Source of the DNA: Ursus arctos
Taxonomy: Eukaryota > Chordata > Mammalia > Carnivora > Ursidae
Length of the DNA: 64,000 nt
NCBI RefSeq assembly: GCF_023065955.2
Contig: NW_026622997.1
Span: forward strand, 9,286,001-9,350,000
Direction: 5' to 3'
Part shown: positions 12,188-23,579 of the stretch, in pieces
Layout of the letters: each line of letters begins with the position of its first letter
How positions within the stretch are numbered: position 1 is the first letter of the stretch
The notes under the pieces: model-generated
What the model saw: the letters and a program-made list of their open reading frames with translations, nothing else
Database searches by the model: none
What the model was told of the DNA's origin: nothing
Program-made: the position numbers and the translations under genes

Positions 12188-12376
12188 TGGGGCACCTGGG
12201 TGGCTCAGTTGGTTGAGCGGCTGCCTTCGGCTCGGGTCGTGATCCCAGGGTCCTGGGATCGGGTCCCACATCAGGCTCCTTGATCAGCGGGGAGCCTGCT
12301 TCTCCCTCTGCCTGCCTCTCCCCTCTGCTTGTGCTCTCTGTCTCCCTCTCTGACAAATAAATAAATAAAATCTTTT
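12188..12376 (+). mobile_element. CAN-SINE (SINEC) with perfect 18-bp duplication
   Basis: Head and body are full length. The B-box-like stretch 'gggatcgggtcccac' is visible near 12257. The direct repeat aaaaaaatcagaaaataa lies at 12170-12187 and 12377-12394 without mismatch, indicating a fairly young insertion. It sits inside L1M. Confidence 0.95.
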
Positions 12377-12894
12377 AAAAAAATCAGAAAATAAAAACAA
12401 AAGCAGAAATCAACAAAATAAAAAACAAAAATACAATAGAGACAAGCTAAAAGGCTAAGAGTTGGTTCTTTGCTAAAACGAACAATATAGATAAATTTCT
12501 CAAGATTTATCAAGATAAGATAAAAGTTGCAATAAGCAATATTGTGAATGAAAGGGAGAATAACTAGACATAAAGTATACATAATAAATAGTAAGACATT
12601 TTGATGAACATGACATGCCAACAATTTCGAAAACTTAAATTCCTACAAAAATGTAACTCGCTAAAACTGAGTCAAGAAAAGAAGTTTTGTATAGTGGTAT
12701 AATTATTAAAGAAACTGGCACATTGGCTAAAATTATTCCTCACACTCACACACACACACAAAGTACCTGGCCCAGCGGGATTTATAGGTGAGGTGAAACT
12801 TTCAAGGAACAAATGATCTCAAGTTGATACAAGTTACTCCAGACCACAGAAAAAGAGAGATTACTTTCCAAGCCCTTTCACAATGGTTGACGTT

Positions 12895-13330
12895 GGAGGA
12901 CAATGGGCAGTGAACAAGAGGAAGAGAAATCCCTGCCCTCACAGAAGGGACATTCTAGGGTAGGTGTGGGAGGGATGCACAGTAATTAAGTACAATATGC
13001 AGTATGTTAAATGTAGAGACAACAAAAGCAAGAAAGACAAACAAATGGGGAAGGGGTGGCACCATTTTATGCAGAGGGTCGGGGCAGGTCTTCCCTGTGA
13101 GGAAGAGCTGAAGGAAGTAGAGAAAGTGATCATGGCTGACTGGGGAAAGGACAAGGCAGGCAGAGGGCACGGGAAGCGTGAAGGCCCAAGAGTGGGAGCG
13201 TGACTGTTGCCTTCAAGGAATGAATGGAAGACAGTGTGGCTGGGATTGGGTGGCCAATGGCGGGGACAACAGAAAATGAGGGCCTAGGCCTAGGCTTTGA
13301 CTTGGTGCCCCATGAGAGGAGGAGGCAGAG
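12895..13330 (+). repeat. Ancient interspersed repeat, family not named
   Basis: Text 'agtgaacaagaggaagagaa', 'tccctgccctcacagaaggg' and 'tgtgaggaagagctgaagga' follows the order of a widespread mammalian repeat that starts 'gtgaacaaaacagacaaaaa' and continues 'gccctcatggagcttacatt'. I cannot name the family reliably. Frames 12964-13203 and 13224-13406 fall in it and are not genes. Confidence 0.5.
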
Positions 13331-13604
13331 GGAGAAAAAGAGAACTTCTGCTACGGCCCTCTTAGGAGAGCGGGCCTCACCTCCGCCATCCCAAAGTCAG
13401 CCATGACACAAGCCCCCAGTGGCAGTTTGAGGGCACACAGAAACAGCATTTCTCAGATGAGCATGATGCAGGAGAAGCAAGGAGCCAATTTGCAGACGGT
13501 ACAGCAGAGACCGCGCACGTAGCCAGAATGGGAGTACATGTGATAATAGCTGTTTAAATATTGCCTAAAAAAGTAGACTTATAGCCCTTGGTGAGGTTGG
13601 CAGC

Positions 13605-13960
13605 ATGGGGATGTAGGCTAACTTATAGATGGAAAAAATTGAAGCTCTGGGCACCTGGGTGGCTCAGCTGGTTAAGCTTCTGCCTTCAGCTCAGTTCATG
13701 ATCCCAGGCTCACATCGGGCTCTTTGCTCAACGGGCAGTCTGCTTCTCCCTCTGCCTGCTGCTCCCCCTGCTTGTGCCCCCTCTCTCGATCTGAAAAATA
13801 AATAAATAAAACCTTAAAAAAAAAAAAAAGGAAAAAGGAGAAATTGAAGCTCACAGGAGTGAAATGTCTGGCCCAAGGTCACACAGCTGGTGAGTGACAG
13901 CTGGGAAGAGGTCCAGACCTTCTGACCTGTGGTCCAGAGCTGTGCCCACTCTGCCGTGCC
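13605..13960 (-). repeat. MIR, split by a SINE
   Basis: Left part ends '...gatggaaaaaattgaagctc'. The right part resumes with 'aaattgaagctcacaggagt' and 'gcccaaggtcacacagctgg', then runs on to 13960. The SINE 13648-13840 interrupts the conserved MIR core, so the MIR predates it. Confidence 0.85.
13648..13840 (+). mobile_element. CAN-SINE (SINEC) inserted in MIR
   Basis: Slightly degraded head 'tgggcacctgggtggctcag', a shortened body, (AATA)n and a poly(A)/AG tail. Target duplication aaattgaagctc at 13636-13647 and 13841-13852. It is the only SINEC on the left side of a 21-kb SINE-free block. Confidence 0.92.
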
Positions 13961-15287
13961 TCCCGGCTCAGAGTCTGTGGGATGCACCCCTCAGACCTCA
14001 CCTTATTTCTACCCATACGTCTTTATTCTCTGTTATTTTTTTTTTTCTTTTTGCAAGTTGTCTTAATACACCACTTGTCTTAGGGTTGCTTTTATGAGCA
14101 GTCTGAGTTAACCTCAAAGCTATAATTTCATTGACAACAAAAACAGCTTTACTCCATGCATCTCTTTCAACCCTCTGAACATAACTTTGTTCCAAATAAT
14201 GTCTTCAGCAAATGGGGAAGAGCAAACTCCACCCCCCACCCCCTCCCCCACCCCCCACTTCTAACACAACATAAGCCGCAGCCACCGATAACCGATAACC
14301 GTGGTATTTGAGTCAGTTTGACTGGGTGTCTCTCAGTGCTGTGAGCCCAGCCCAGGCGTCCTGCTGTCTTGCCCATGCCTCCCTAGAGCTCCAGGCCTGC
14401 CATGTCCCGGGAGGAAGGAGCCCCCACCAAGCCGAACATGCCGTGCTGACTTTATAAATAGCCCTTCAGAAGAACGGGCTCTCAGACTAAGCTCCTGCCA
14501 ACTCCCTTCTGGTAGCCTTATTTTATTTTTTAACATGCAACAGCCACCTTGTACTGACCCCACCCCATCAAAAAACAAAAACAAAAAGCCTGTGTGGGAC
14601 TCACGGCCCAGCACCCCACTCACCTGCCCTCCTGGGCATGCCCCATCGTTATTCAGGTGAGAGCTGGTTGAAAGGCCTCAAGACCGCTCTGGGAGGGCAC
14701 AGGTGGGATGCTGAGGCAAGACACTTTGCTAAGAGGCCCCTTGCAGGGAATGTGGGTGAGGGGTGCCCCCAGCTCCCCTTGGGTTGTCCTTTCCCTCCTT
14801 CTTTCAGCCGCTCAGTCTCCAACAGGTAGAATCCGATCTCCTCCCTACCCCATACCCAAAACCTACTCTTAAAAGGGGAGAGGACATGATTTCTACAGGT
14901 GAGAACAGTCCCACGTTATACTAACATTCACATTTGTATACCACTTTACAGCTTACACATGGAGCCTTCTAGCAGCCCTGTGGGACAAGCCGAGTGTCAA
15001 TAAGTCTTCCTCCCAAGCTCTGGCCCGGCCTCTACCAAGTCTTGTGATGGGCAACCCCCTACTTCCTCAAGCAGCCCAACCCATCTGCAGGCAGCTCTCC
15101 TGCCAGAAAGTTCTTTTTATAAAGCGGAATCACATCTCCTCCGCCTTCAGCTGGACTCCCCCCACCAGGGGCTTCTGCCTGGGCTCCCGCTGAGATTCCG
15201 AAGCTCCCCACCCCTGCCGTGGCAGCCTCCAGACATCACAGGAAGACCAGGGGCACCCCTGGATTCCCCCAGACCAAGCCACCTGGT
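13961..15287. other. No gene; GC-richer unclassified DNA
   Basis: Contains a C-rich tract (14229-14257) and a possible L2/MIR scrap near 14915-15010. Open frames on both strands (for example 14333-14623 minus, 14638-14829 plus) show no domain. Confidence 0.4.
14229..14257 (-). other. G-quadruplex-capable tract
   Basis: On the plus strand, C runs of 2, 6, 5, 5 and 6 are separated by single A or T bases. The minus strand therefore has at least four G runs of 5-6 with one-base loops, a very strong G4 pattern, with i-motif potential on the plus strand. Structure is inferred from sequence only. Confidence 0.75.
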
Positions 15288-15545
15288 TTCTTTTTTTTTT
15301 TTAATTTTTAATAGAATTTTTCTTTTATTTTTTTATTTATTTTATTTTATTTTTTTAATAATTTTTAATTTGTTATATTAGTCACCATACAGTACATCCC
15401 CAGTTTTTGATGCAACGTTCCATGATTCATTATTTGCATATAACGCCCAGTGCACCGCGTGATATGTGCCCTTCTTAACACCCATCACTGGCCTATCCCA
15501 ATCCCCCACCCCCCTCCCCTCTGAAGCCCTCAGTTCGTTTCTGTC
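15288..15545 (-). mobile_element. Young carnivore L1 3' end
   Basis: Poly(T) and AT-rich lead-in, then 'gtcaccatacagtacatccc', 'cccagtgcaccgcgtgatat' and 'cccacccccctcccctctga', the antisense 3'UTR. Severely 5'-truncated (about 190 bp of body). One of four like copies in the window. Confidence 0.92.
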
Positions 15546-15639
15546 AACCACTCCCACGTGTCTGTGTTTGGAGCTTTGCACCAGTTTCTCTCTCCTCTCT
15601 CATTGTCCATTTGTACACAGTGAGTTCCCCTTCTGATTA

Positions 15640-15840
15640 GTTAGAACGTGAGCTCCGGGCCAGGGGATATCGCCTGCCTGTCACAGAGCACGTGCTCCTC
15701 CGTGGTGACCTGCGAAGGCCTCCCGACGGCTGTGAGGTGGGGGCTGCTCATCTTCCCATCTGACAGCTGAGGGCTCGGAAGCTCCGAATTGCACCTGACG
15801 ATCTGACTGCAGAGCCGGCCTGCCTTGCACTTGGACAGCT
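15640..15840 (-). repeat. MIR fragment
   Basis: Diverged minus-strand MIR with 'tctgacagctgagggctcgg' and downstream core-like text. CpG-rich for a MIR. Confidence 0.55.
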
Positions 15841-16034
15841 CCGTGCCCGGCACCTCGAAAGCACTAAGCCCATGAAAAGCTGTTGCTGGGGCCGGTAAGT
15901 GCTAGAAGCAGCAGCAGCAGCAGATACGAAAGATGAACCCGCACTCTATATTCATAATTGGTTGAGGCCATCAGAAAGAAAAATGAAGGGAGTGCCATTT
16001 ACGGTAGATTAAGGAATGTTTTGGATTCCAACTG

Positions 16035-16250
16035 GGTCAGACAGGTTGTGGGAGGAGAGGCATTCCAGAAAGAAAAAACAGAATGAGCAAAGGCACACAG
16101 GGTGTGTCTTGGGAACATCGGCCATGTAGGGGGAAGAAAAGGTAGGAAAAGGAAAAACTAGGAGATTGGGCTGGAGGGTCCTTTAACAAATCCCGATGGC
16201 AGTCTTGCTGGCTGGGACTCCCCACGAGGCTGAAGTCAAGAGTTCAAGAC
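16035..16250 (+). repeat. Ancient interspersed repeat, family not named
   Basis: 'ggagaggcattccagaaaga' then 'atgagcaaaggcacacaggg' matches the 'gcattccaggcagagggaac ... gtgcaaaggccc' section of the same widespread repeat family seen at 12.9, 47.3 and possibly 56.8 kb. Confidence 0.55.
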
Positions 16251-17594
16251 CTCTTGAGGGAGAGGGGATCTGGAGCTGATTCTCACATTGACTCATCCAT
16301 CCTTTCTCTCCATTCACCTGCAGCATGGCTCATGGGGGACGACGAGGCTCGCAGCCCACTCCCCTTGACAGCCAAGCCCAGCGTTAGCCCAGCCCACCGC
16401 CCTAGACGGCCTGGCTTTGGCACCCTTTTCATTCATTCTTTCTTGCTTCAGCTCAGATTAATGCCAATAAAATCCTAGCCATGAACGGAACAGACACACA
16501 TAAGCATTTTCACTATGAAAAGAACATCTTCCTTATATGAACATTCATAATTGAGGGTCAAATGCAACCAATAAGCAGACTTGAAGCCAGCCGTCCCTGG
16601 TTGACTCGTTGACAAAATAATTCACAGACACTTCTCAGGCCTTCAGCCACAAGGCTGTAAACAAGCTTCCAGTTTCTGAATGAACCATAACAGACACCAA
16701 ATAAAACCATTCATCTTAAAAATCATCTCAGAACCCGGGAGTGCCTTCTAAAGTGCTCAGATTCAAATGGTCATGTGCTATAGGACAAAATGCCGACCAT
16801 AAAACACCATGTTTCTGCTTTATTTGATTTTTGTACTTTTTCAACAAGGTGTCTGGGCATTTCAGTTTGGCTGAAATAGTCTTGGGATGCTAGTAATTAT
16901 GTTGGGTAAACCAATGCCCCAGGAAATGTTTCAGGCCAGCTGCGCCACAATTTGAAAAGTCCCTCTAAGTGACCCTCTCTTGCTTCGTAGGTTGGCAAGT
17001 GATAAGAGTGATTCAGTCCCACTGCAGACCAACAGGATTAATTGAGTTTCCGTCATGTCTCCAGGATTCCACTCCAGGACATTCCTGAAGAATGCCACTA
17101 TCTAATATTTTACCCAATTGATCCTGGAATGTACACTACGATTTCTCAGACCACACATCCTGATTTGGGATGTCAGAACCTAGAGTTACTGTAAGTATGG
17201 GGTGAGCAAAGGGCGCTATGAGTTCACCCTGCTCTGCATGAGTTTGCATCTACGGAAGGACAGAGAAATTTCTGTAACTGTTAACAACCACAGCACAAGC
17301 AGCAGATAAAGAGTGACAGGGTCTGGGGCAAACAAATTACCAAAGGAGGAAATAATTATAACTCAGAGACAAGCTCTGTGGAAAGGACAACATATCCCTG
17401 TAGCTCAGAGCAGAAGTAGGATTTCAAAAAGTAGGAAGGAGTTAGGAGAAAGAGATTTCTTGCTCACGAGGGAAAATGGAACGTGTGTGGTGTATGGGAG
17501 GAACAGTAAGTCATGCTCCCCGGGCCTTGGAGAAGGGTCAGACTCCAAGAAGACAGGACTGGAAAAGTGGGCTGGTCTGATTTTGCAAGATCTC
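16251..17594. other. No gene or recognisable repeat
   Basis: Unclassified. 16480-17200 is moderately AT-rich, with no repeat hallmark and few CpGs. The plus-strand frame 17313-17696 (127 codons) has no recognisable domain. Confidence 0.4.
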
Positions 17595-17775
17595 GAATGC
17601 CATGACCACAGAGACTGGTTAAGTTTTTCCTTTCCTCCCGTGACTCAGCTAGCCTGCATTCCCCAGCCTCTCTCAAAGTTAAGTCCTGCCATGTGACTCA
17701 ATTCTGGCCAACAGGATGTAACAGAAGTGATGTAATGTACTCCGCTTCCAGGCCTGGCCTCAGTCCCACCTCCTG
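17595..17775. repeat. Interspersed repeat fragment, unnamed
   Basis: 'cattccccagcctctctcaa', 'gccatgtgactcaattctgg' and 'ccaacaggatgtaacagaag' follow an order I know from a common mammalian repeat ('ccatgtgac...ttctggccaatgggatgt...gaagtgatg'). Family uncertain. Confidence 0.45.
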
Positions 17776-18230
17776 AGGCCGCAGCTGGGCCTCCATCCAG
17801 GGGCTTCTGCTCTGTCTGCCGGTTTGGACGTCAGCACCCATGGCAAGCTTGGAGCCACACAGTGGAGACAGCCTCACCCTTGATTGGTTGTGGGGTACAG
17901 AGCACAATCCCACCTCCCACACTAGCCTGCTTGCAAAGGGACTTTTCCTGAGCAAGAAGGGAATTCAGATGGTGTGGGGAGATTTCAGAGCCCATCGCTG
18001 AGCTCCAAAGTCAGCGTTTCTCCACTAAAATTCCAGGCTTGGGGGTTGCATGCTTCTCCTCGGGCCCCCAAGAGCTGGGCTTTAGGATGGTGAGCCAGGT
18101 GGCAGTGCAGAAGCCGGTGTGGCCCATGGCAGGGGGCCTCGCTCAGAGACCATGGAAGGGCTGATGAGAGATGAGATGTGAGCTCAGGCAGCCGATGTGG
18201 GAGGAGGGAAACCAGGGACTGTTTCTCATC
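17776..18230. other. No gene or recognisable repeat
   Basis: GC-rich sequence. Minus-strand frames 17698-17955 and 17985-18236 have no domain. Confidence 0.4.
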
Positions 18231-18765
18231 ATCCACTCACTTCTTCCTACTCAACTTTTATGCCCCTGGTTACTGAAACAGATTTCTCAAAGGTCACCAC
18301 TGACCTCCTCATCCCTAATCCAGGATGTGGATTAGTGTCATCAGCCTGTGGCGTGTGACACCTTGAACCACTGCTGCCTTTCTCGGCATCTCCCTGGTTC
18401 TTCCCATCTCCGAACCGTCTGTCTCTCTGTCCATCAACTCTCCTGTCTCCACTGGACCCTCACAATAAGTCACCCCGAAGCTTCTGGCATGGAGCCTGCA
18501 CTTCTCTCTTTTAGATGCATGGAATCCCTGGGGGGTCTCATTCACCATCTGGCCTCTACCTTCCTGCTCATGACCCCTGGAGCTGCCTCACCCGCCCGCA
18601 TTCTCTTCTGAGCTTCAGTTCAAAGTGTTCGGTTTGCCGTGTGAACAGACCTGCACAGAAGTCCTGCCGGCACCTCAAGTGCGTCCTGTCTAAAACAGAG
18701 TTCATTCTTGTCACGGTCTCTCGCGACTCCCCATCCTCCAAGCGAATCTGCGCCCTCTCCATCTC
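18231..18765 (+). repeat. L2 LINE fragment
   Basis: 'aaaggtcaccactgacctcc' and the order '...cacctcaag.gcgtcctgtctaaaacagag' to 'gactccccatcctccaag' resemble the L2 ORF2 region ('catctcaaacttaacatgtcc' and after). Diverged. Frames inside it are relics. Confidence 0.5.
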
Positions 18766-19265
18766 TAGTTGGGGGAGACCAGCGGCGAGCGGTTCAGCGG
18801 CAGGCGTGGCACGAAGAGCTTGACTATCTTGCCAAAATCAAGATGTGACATCCAAGTTCTAAGAGCTCCACCTTGAATCCAACCCTTTTGGAAAACTGCT
18901 CTAACACTTATTCCAGTTTCACAGCCTGTCATCCCATGGTCTTGATTCCCACGAAACATCCCTCTCCAAATTGCATGGCAAGGTGTCCACTCCCCTCGCA
19001 TCTCAAGGCAGGTGGCCCTTTCTTATTGTCTCCTCACTTACTTTGGGTTTCAATTCCTTCTTAGTCAAGTTGCTGCTCACTTTTCAATCTGAAGAAGTTT
19101 CCTTTTCAGAGAGTAGAAGCCAAAGATCATTTGAACAATTTTGTCCATTCTCAGTCATCAAAGGGCATCATGGCATTTCTGCCAAGTTGTAAGCCTATCC
19201 CTTGATCTTCCTGCTCAGAACATAGCTTCCAACCCTTTTAATTCTCTTTATATTTTCATAATTTT
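18766..19265. other. Unclassified
   Basis: CT-leaning text that may continue the L2 relic, but I see no firm match. No gene seen. Confidence 0.3.
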
Positions 19266-19269
19266 AGTT

Positions 19270-19800
19270 CAATCCACCCTCTACCTGAATGAGACAGGAC
19301 TCTTTTGGTCACAAGTGGCAAAAATCCAAGCTAAGGAGGGATTTAGCAGTTCATGGGACCAAGCCACAGGCAGAAGACAGGCAGGGATGGAGGGGGCTTG
19401 TGGACAGCCACCGGGCCACGTCAGGGCCTCAGAGCCCACTGGGCTCACCCTCTCTGCTCTGGTCAGTTTCTCCGGTGTGCATACTTCTTCCAGCCAAACC
19501 AGCTTCTCTGTGGGGTGGATTCTTGTCAACAGCAGCTCTGACTCATCCTTGATAGCTCTTTAACCAGAAAGTAAGGGCCTTTCTCTGGGCTCCGGTGTGA
19601 AAAAGCCCAGGGAAAATTCTGGTTAGCTCAGCTTGACTCAACCTCATTATACTTCTTGGAACAGTCACTGTGAACAAATAGGCGAAGTAATTTACCCCTC
19701 CTGGGTCACGTACCCATTTCTGGCATCAAGGAAATAGAGTCTGTTGCCTGAAGAGAGGGAGACAGGGTGCTGGGCAGATAAAAATATTAGATGTCTACTC
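19270..19800 (+). repeat. Ancient interspersed repeat, family not named
   Basis: Starts near 'tggtcacaagtggcaaaaat' and ends 'gctgggcagataaaaatatt / agatgtctactct'. This matches the start ('gcaagtgacagaaaccc') and end ('gctgggcaggcaaaaacaacagatgtccactac') of a common mammalian repeat. The five overlapping frames inside are therefore unlikely to be genes. Confidence 0.5.
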
Positions 19801-20377
19801 TATTAAGTTCCCTGTAAATATATTTCCTTCAGTGCATATGCCTTTCCTGACCTGTCCTCTATCTCCAGTATGGCAAACAGTTTTCAGTTACCGGGTGGTC
19901 TGTCATGAACGCAGACCAGAAAAATGAATCTTCTTCATGCACTGTGAAGGGAGAATATTACAGACTTCCAGTCCAGGGACTCAGCAGTGGACAATGATCT
20001 CCAATGATCACTTCTGGCCATAATTGTCTGCATTTCTGTGAACCTAATTCAAGGTATGCTGTCCTTTGGCACCACCTCACCTCCTTTTCTGCACTGCTTC
20101 CCTCCAACCCTTGCTCTAACTACCAACTTCTCGGCTGCACAGTCAAGCCCAGAGTGCCCCTTTCTTGGTCTCCTAAATTCCCAGTGATGACACCTTATCT
20201 AGGAATATCTTTCCTCAAAGTTTATTCTCCAGAAGACTAAAACCTAATGTAGTTGGGATCAGCTAGATGCTCGGGAGGAAAACAAACTGGCAAGTAATTC
20301 ACCCCCAGGTGTGAATGCCAAGTGCCCTCCAACAGCGTCATTAACCCTACTGCATTTCTAGTGGATAGAAGATCTCG
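19801..20377. other. Unclassified
   Basis: 20060-20240 has CT-rich text vaguely like an L2 3' end. No gene or firm repeat. Confidence 0.3.
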
Positions 20378-20763
20378 ATGCCTGCATTGCATCCCACCCA
20401 AAATCCATAGGCTGAAGTCCTCACCCCCTCAGAATGTACCTCAGAACGTGACCATATTTGGAGACAGGGTCTTTAAAGAGGTAATTAAGTTAAAACGAAG
20501 TCATTAATCTGTGGCCCTAATCTAACATGACTCGTGTCCTTATAAGAAGGGGGATCAAGACACAGACACACCCAAAGGGCAGCCATGTGAGGACGCAGGA
20601 AGAAGCTGAGAAGGAAGACCAGAGAGGCTCTGCCGACATCTTGATCTTGGACTTCCAGCCTCCAGAACTATGAGAGCTCAATGTCTGTTGTTTCAGCCCC
20701 TTCCCCCCACCGCACCCCCCCCCCCATCTGTGGTACTTAATTATGGCCGCCCTCACAGACTAA
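20378..20763 (+). mobile_element. MLT1-type solo LTR (ERVL-MaLR)
   Basis: Diagnostic order: 'catcccacccaaaatccata', 'gtgaccatatttggagacag', 'gtgtccttataagaaggggg', 'gcagccatgtgaggacgcag', 'cttgatcttggacttccagc', 'ctccagaactatgagagctc', and the end 'gccgccctcacagactaatg'. A near-full-length LTR with no internal viral genes beside it. A C-rich run sits near 20712-20725. Confidence 0.85.
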
Positions 20764-22159
20764 TGCCTCTCTCTTCCCACAGCCCTGAAAAAATGGCAAG
20801 TTGCCTCCTCTCTTCAGAAAGGCTGCAATTTCCCCTTCCGGCAAATCATTCCTGAAATGGATCAGGGGACCCCACTCATACTTTCAGGCACACACAGAAA
20901 AACAGGATGTACATACCAGAAATATTTTACCTCCTTCTCTCTCTCAGCAGAATCTTTATAATGTAGAACTGAGATGATCCTTCCCCAAAACGATTAATAG
21001 AATTGTAAAAAATACACAATCAAGGACTCTAGGACCTGGTTTATAAAGTAACATGTGGCATGAGGGTGCTTTGTGAGGGCCTGGGACAGGATCAGTGCCC
21101 CAGAACCCGAGTGTGCACGCCCTGGGTGGACGTCTGACTATAAACCACATGGAGAACGCAATTTGAGGTTCGATATGACCAGAATATCAAGTAGGCTGCA
21201 TTCAGCTGCCAGACCAAAGGCACTCGTCTCTGTCCATAGGGAAATAGACGTTTCCAACTTAAAGTTTGTAGCACTCGTAATCATTTTGGTGAGATTTTCC
21301 CCAGACGGTCCCTGGGAGCCATGAGCACAGCTGTTTCCTGCATGTTGAAGGCACGGACATGGAGTCTTTAAACTCGCCCGGTGACGAGGCAGCCTGAGCC
21401 GGCCGGAGGAGAACGAAGTCGGCCACCGCCAGCCAGGCGAGGCCCGCACTGGGCAGCCAGACCTTTCGTTGACAGAGCCAGCTGTCCACTTAACACGAGG
21501 GCTGCTTCTTTTTTCTTTTTAAAGAAAACAGTCATAAACAATGGAAAGGACACAAGGGTCTGGGGAAAGCAAAACCCTGTCAGACGATCAAAACCCTCAC
21601 CCGACAGGCCCAGGGGACAAGCTTGGGAAGTCAGGTGGGGAGGTTGGATGCTGGGTGAGGCCCTCCAGAGCCCTCCCGTTACAGCGGGGGACAGGTCCTG
21701 GGAAGTGGAGTGACGTGGCTCAGCTCACACAGCTACGAAGAGAAAGACTTATTTAAACGCAGACTTCAGCATATTTTTGCTACCTCACACTTTCAGTTCT
21801 CTGCTTACTCTTGTCTTCTGGAATCCCCCTGAGCACCCTTCGCCCAAACATGTGTCGTGTGGGTGCCCTCTGACTGCCTCTGCCTGCACCCCAGCAACCT
21901 CAGGGGCCTGCCTTCCCATGCCCACCTCCTGCCAGAATCTTCCTTCCTTTCCTAACCTCACCTATACTGAGTCACTCTCTCTCGGGTTTGCTCCCCCTCA
22001 GTCATGCTCTGTCCCTGGACACTGTCACAGCTTCCTAGCTCCCTGTGTTCTGGGCCACACTGGCTCTCCCTTATCCTTGGATGCCTTCCAGAACCTTCTC
22101 TCTGCTTCAGTACCTTCACAGCTAGCATGTTACCCTTTACAAGTGAGGCAACGGAGCAC
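20764..22159. other. No gene; includes a CpG patch
   Basis: 21375-21468 is CpG-dense (separate entry). 21777-22110 is CT-rich and may be L2-derived. The 176-codon plus frame 21777-22307 runs from that CT-rich text into a MIR, which argues against a gene. Confidence 0.4.
21375..21468. promoter_or_regulatory. CpG-dense patch
   Basis: 11 CpG dinucleotides in about 93 bp, in a window where CpG is otherwise sparse. Possible regulatory element or short unmethylated patch; no TATA box or exon evidence adjoins it. Confidence 0.4.
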
Positions 22160-22310
22160 AGTATCACGAGGCAGGACTTCGGGATCAGAAGATCTGGTTC
22201 AGGTCCTGGCTCCATCAATCTTTGGCTGTAGGATCTTGGGCAAAACTCTTTACATTGTGAAACTTCCAATATTACGTAAAGGGCATCATAATTATCCTTA
22301 CTGTTAATGT
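22160..22310 (+). repeat. MIR fragment (first of a tandem pair)
   Basis: 'gatctggttcaggtcctggc' then 'ggctgtaggatcttgggcaa', the conserved MIR core, then 'gggcatcataattatcctta'. Confidence 0.75.
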
Positions 22311-22317
22311 ATAGCCG

Positions 22318-22520
22318 ACTTGGAATCAAACCCTTGGATTCCTGTTCTGACTCTGTCTCTTACTAGCTCTATAACTCAATCAGTTTCCTGAACCATCTTG
22401 GCTTGTTTTCTTTCTGTACAATGAGGATGACAATGATAAAACCTACCTGATGATCGTTCTGTACAATGGACTTAAAGCAGTGTCTGGCATGTAGGGAACA
22501 CCTTAGAAAAGTTTGGTATC
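22318..22520 (+). repeat. MIR fragment (second of a tandem pair)
   Basis: 'gttctgactctgtctcttac', 'tttctgtacaatgaggatga' and 'agcagtgtctggcatgtagg' follow MIR order. It directly follows another MIR in the same orientation. Confidence 0.8.
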
Positions 22521-23579
22521 ACCACTTGCAAACTATAAAGTATAATGCAAGAGTTACTTATATAATTTTAAAATATCAATTGCTTTCCAGCATTCCACAT
22601 CATACGGGAAAGGTCTCTTTTGGTCGCAGAGAAACCTAACTCCAAGCTTCCTCAATAAAAGAAGGACATCTGGGGACTCATGCCCTGGCAAAGTCCAGAG
22701 GCAGCTATGGCATTGGGCTTTGTAAAAATCTCGCCTAGAATGGGAGGAGGTGGAGAGGCCTGCAGAGAGAGGCAGGTTCAGCTCCGTGTTAAAGTCATTA
22801 GACATAGGTTTGGTTCCTGCCTAAGTTTATATTCAAAGGGCTCAGTTCAGAGCAAGAACATGAGGCAGTACAAGTAAGTGCATATGGCCCGTGCTGTTTT
22901 GCTCACGTGCAAAGGACGTGCACCATTTGGCACTCACGTGCTTTTTTGACCTACATGCTTTCTGTGTCCAGTCCTGTTGGGAGGGCTGTCAGAGCCCCGC
23001 CCCATTTCACATGCACTTTCGCAGAGAGGTACACGGTGACACCCAGAAGTTCTCCCACCGTCTGCAGGGAATCACGAGGCCCTCGAGATGGGAAGAGTGG
23101 CCTGAGGAAAGAGGGGAGAAAAGAGCAGGAAAGAGCACCAAGAGTGGCAGTGAGAGGCCAGGGGCTGCTCGGCCACCATGTCCACTAGAGACACCAGAAG
23201 GAAGCAATATGCTAAACTCCCAGCGACTTTGGGTCCCTCCAGATCCCTTGGCAAGTCCATTTATTTCCAGTATAACTGAGATATTTATTTCAATTTCTGG
23301 AAAATTACACCCTCTCTGCCCCAATCCACCCACCCTTCCCCACCCCACCCTAATGTGCACTGCGGTTACAGGATGTTAAGCCAGGAACTGCCTTGGGGTC
23401 CAGAGGACACACTTCGTTTGCTGGTGAATTAATTCATCCATGTGCTCCATGTAACAAATGTAAGGCTCTTTGCAAGCAAAGGCATTGCCTGCTCTGGAAT
23501 TATTTTTGCCTGTGCAGATCATATGGGCCGAGCTAGGCATTTGACTGTGGAGGGACTGGGGACAGCTGGTCCCGACTTC
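22521..23579. other. No gene or recognisable repeat
   Basis: The plus-strand frame 22891-23379 (162 codons) overlaps a 117-codon minus frame (23007-23360) and shows no domain or compositional sign of coding. Otherwise unclassified. Confidence 0.4.

Larger units (their letters stand above)
9841..12760 (+). mobile_element. Ancient L1M, 5'/ORF region, heavily broken
   Basis: Sense-strand L1 text recurs across the interval: 'ttttataaccaactaaactg' near 10562, 'ttataagacacactcattaa' near 11299, 'aaggttgaaagcaaaaagat' near 11334, and ORF2-like 'gagttggttctttgctaaaa' near 12460. Interrupted by a microsatellite (10306-10384) and by two SINEs. No frame survives. Internal joins are uncertain. Confidence 0.7.

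Noticed and set aside
15170..15185. CTCF-like ccaccaggggc near 15162-15172
   Set aside because: One G short of the core spacing; common by chance in GC-rich DNA.
21777..22307. 176-codon plus-strand frame as a gene
   Set aside because: It runs from CT-rich L2-like text into a MIR; a 123-codon antisense frame overlaps it.
22891..23379. 162-codon plus-strand frame as a gene
   Set aside because: No domain, an overlapping minus frame, and composition like its surroundings. Only a transcript would revive it.
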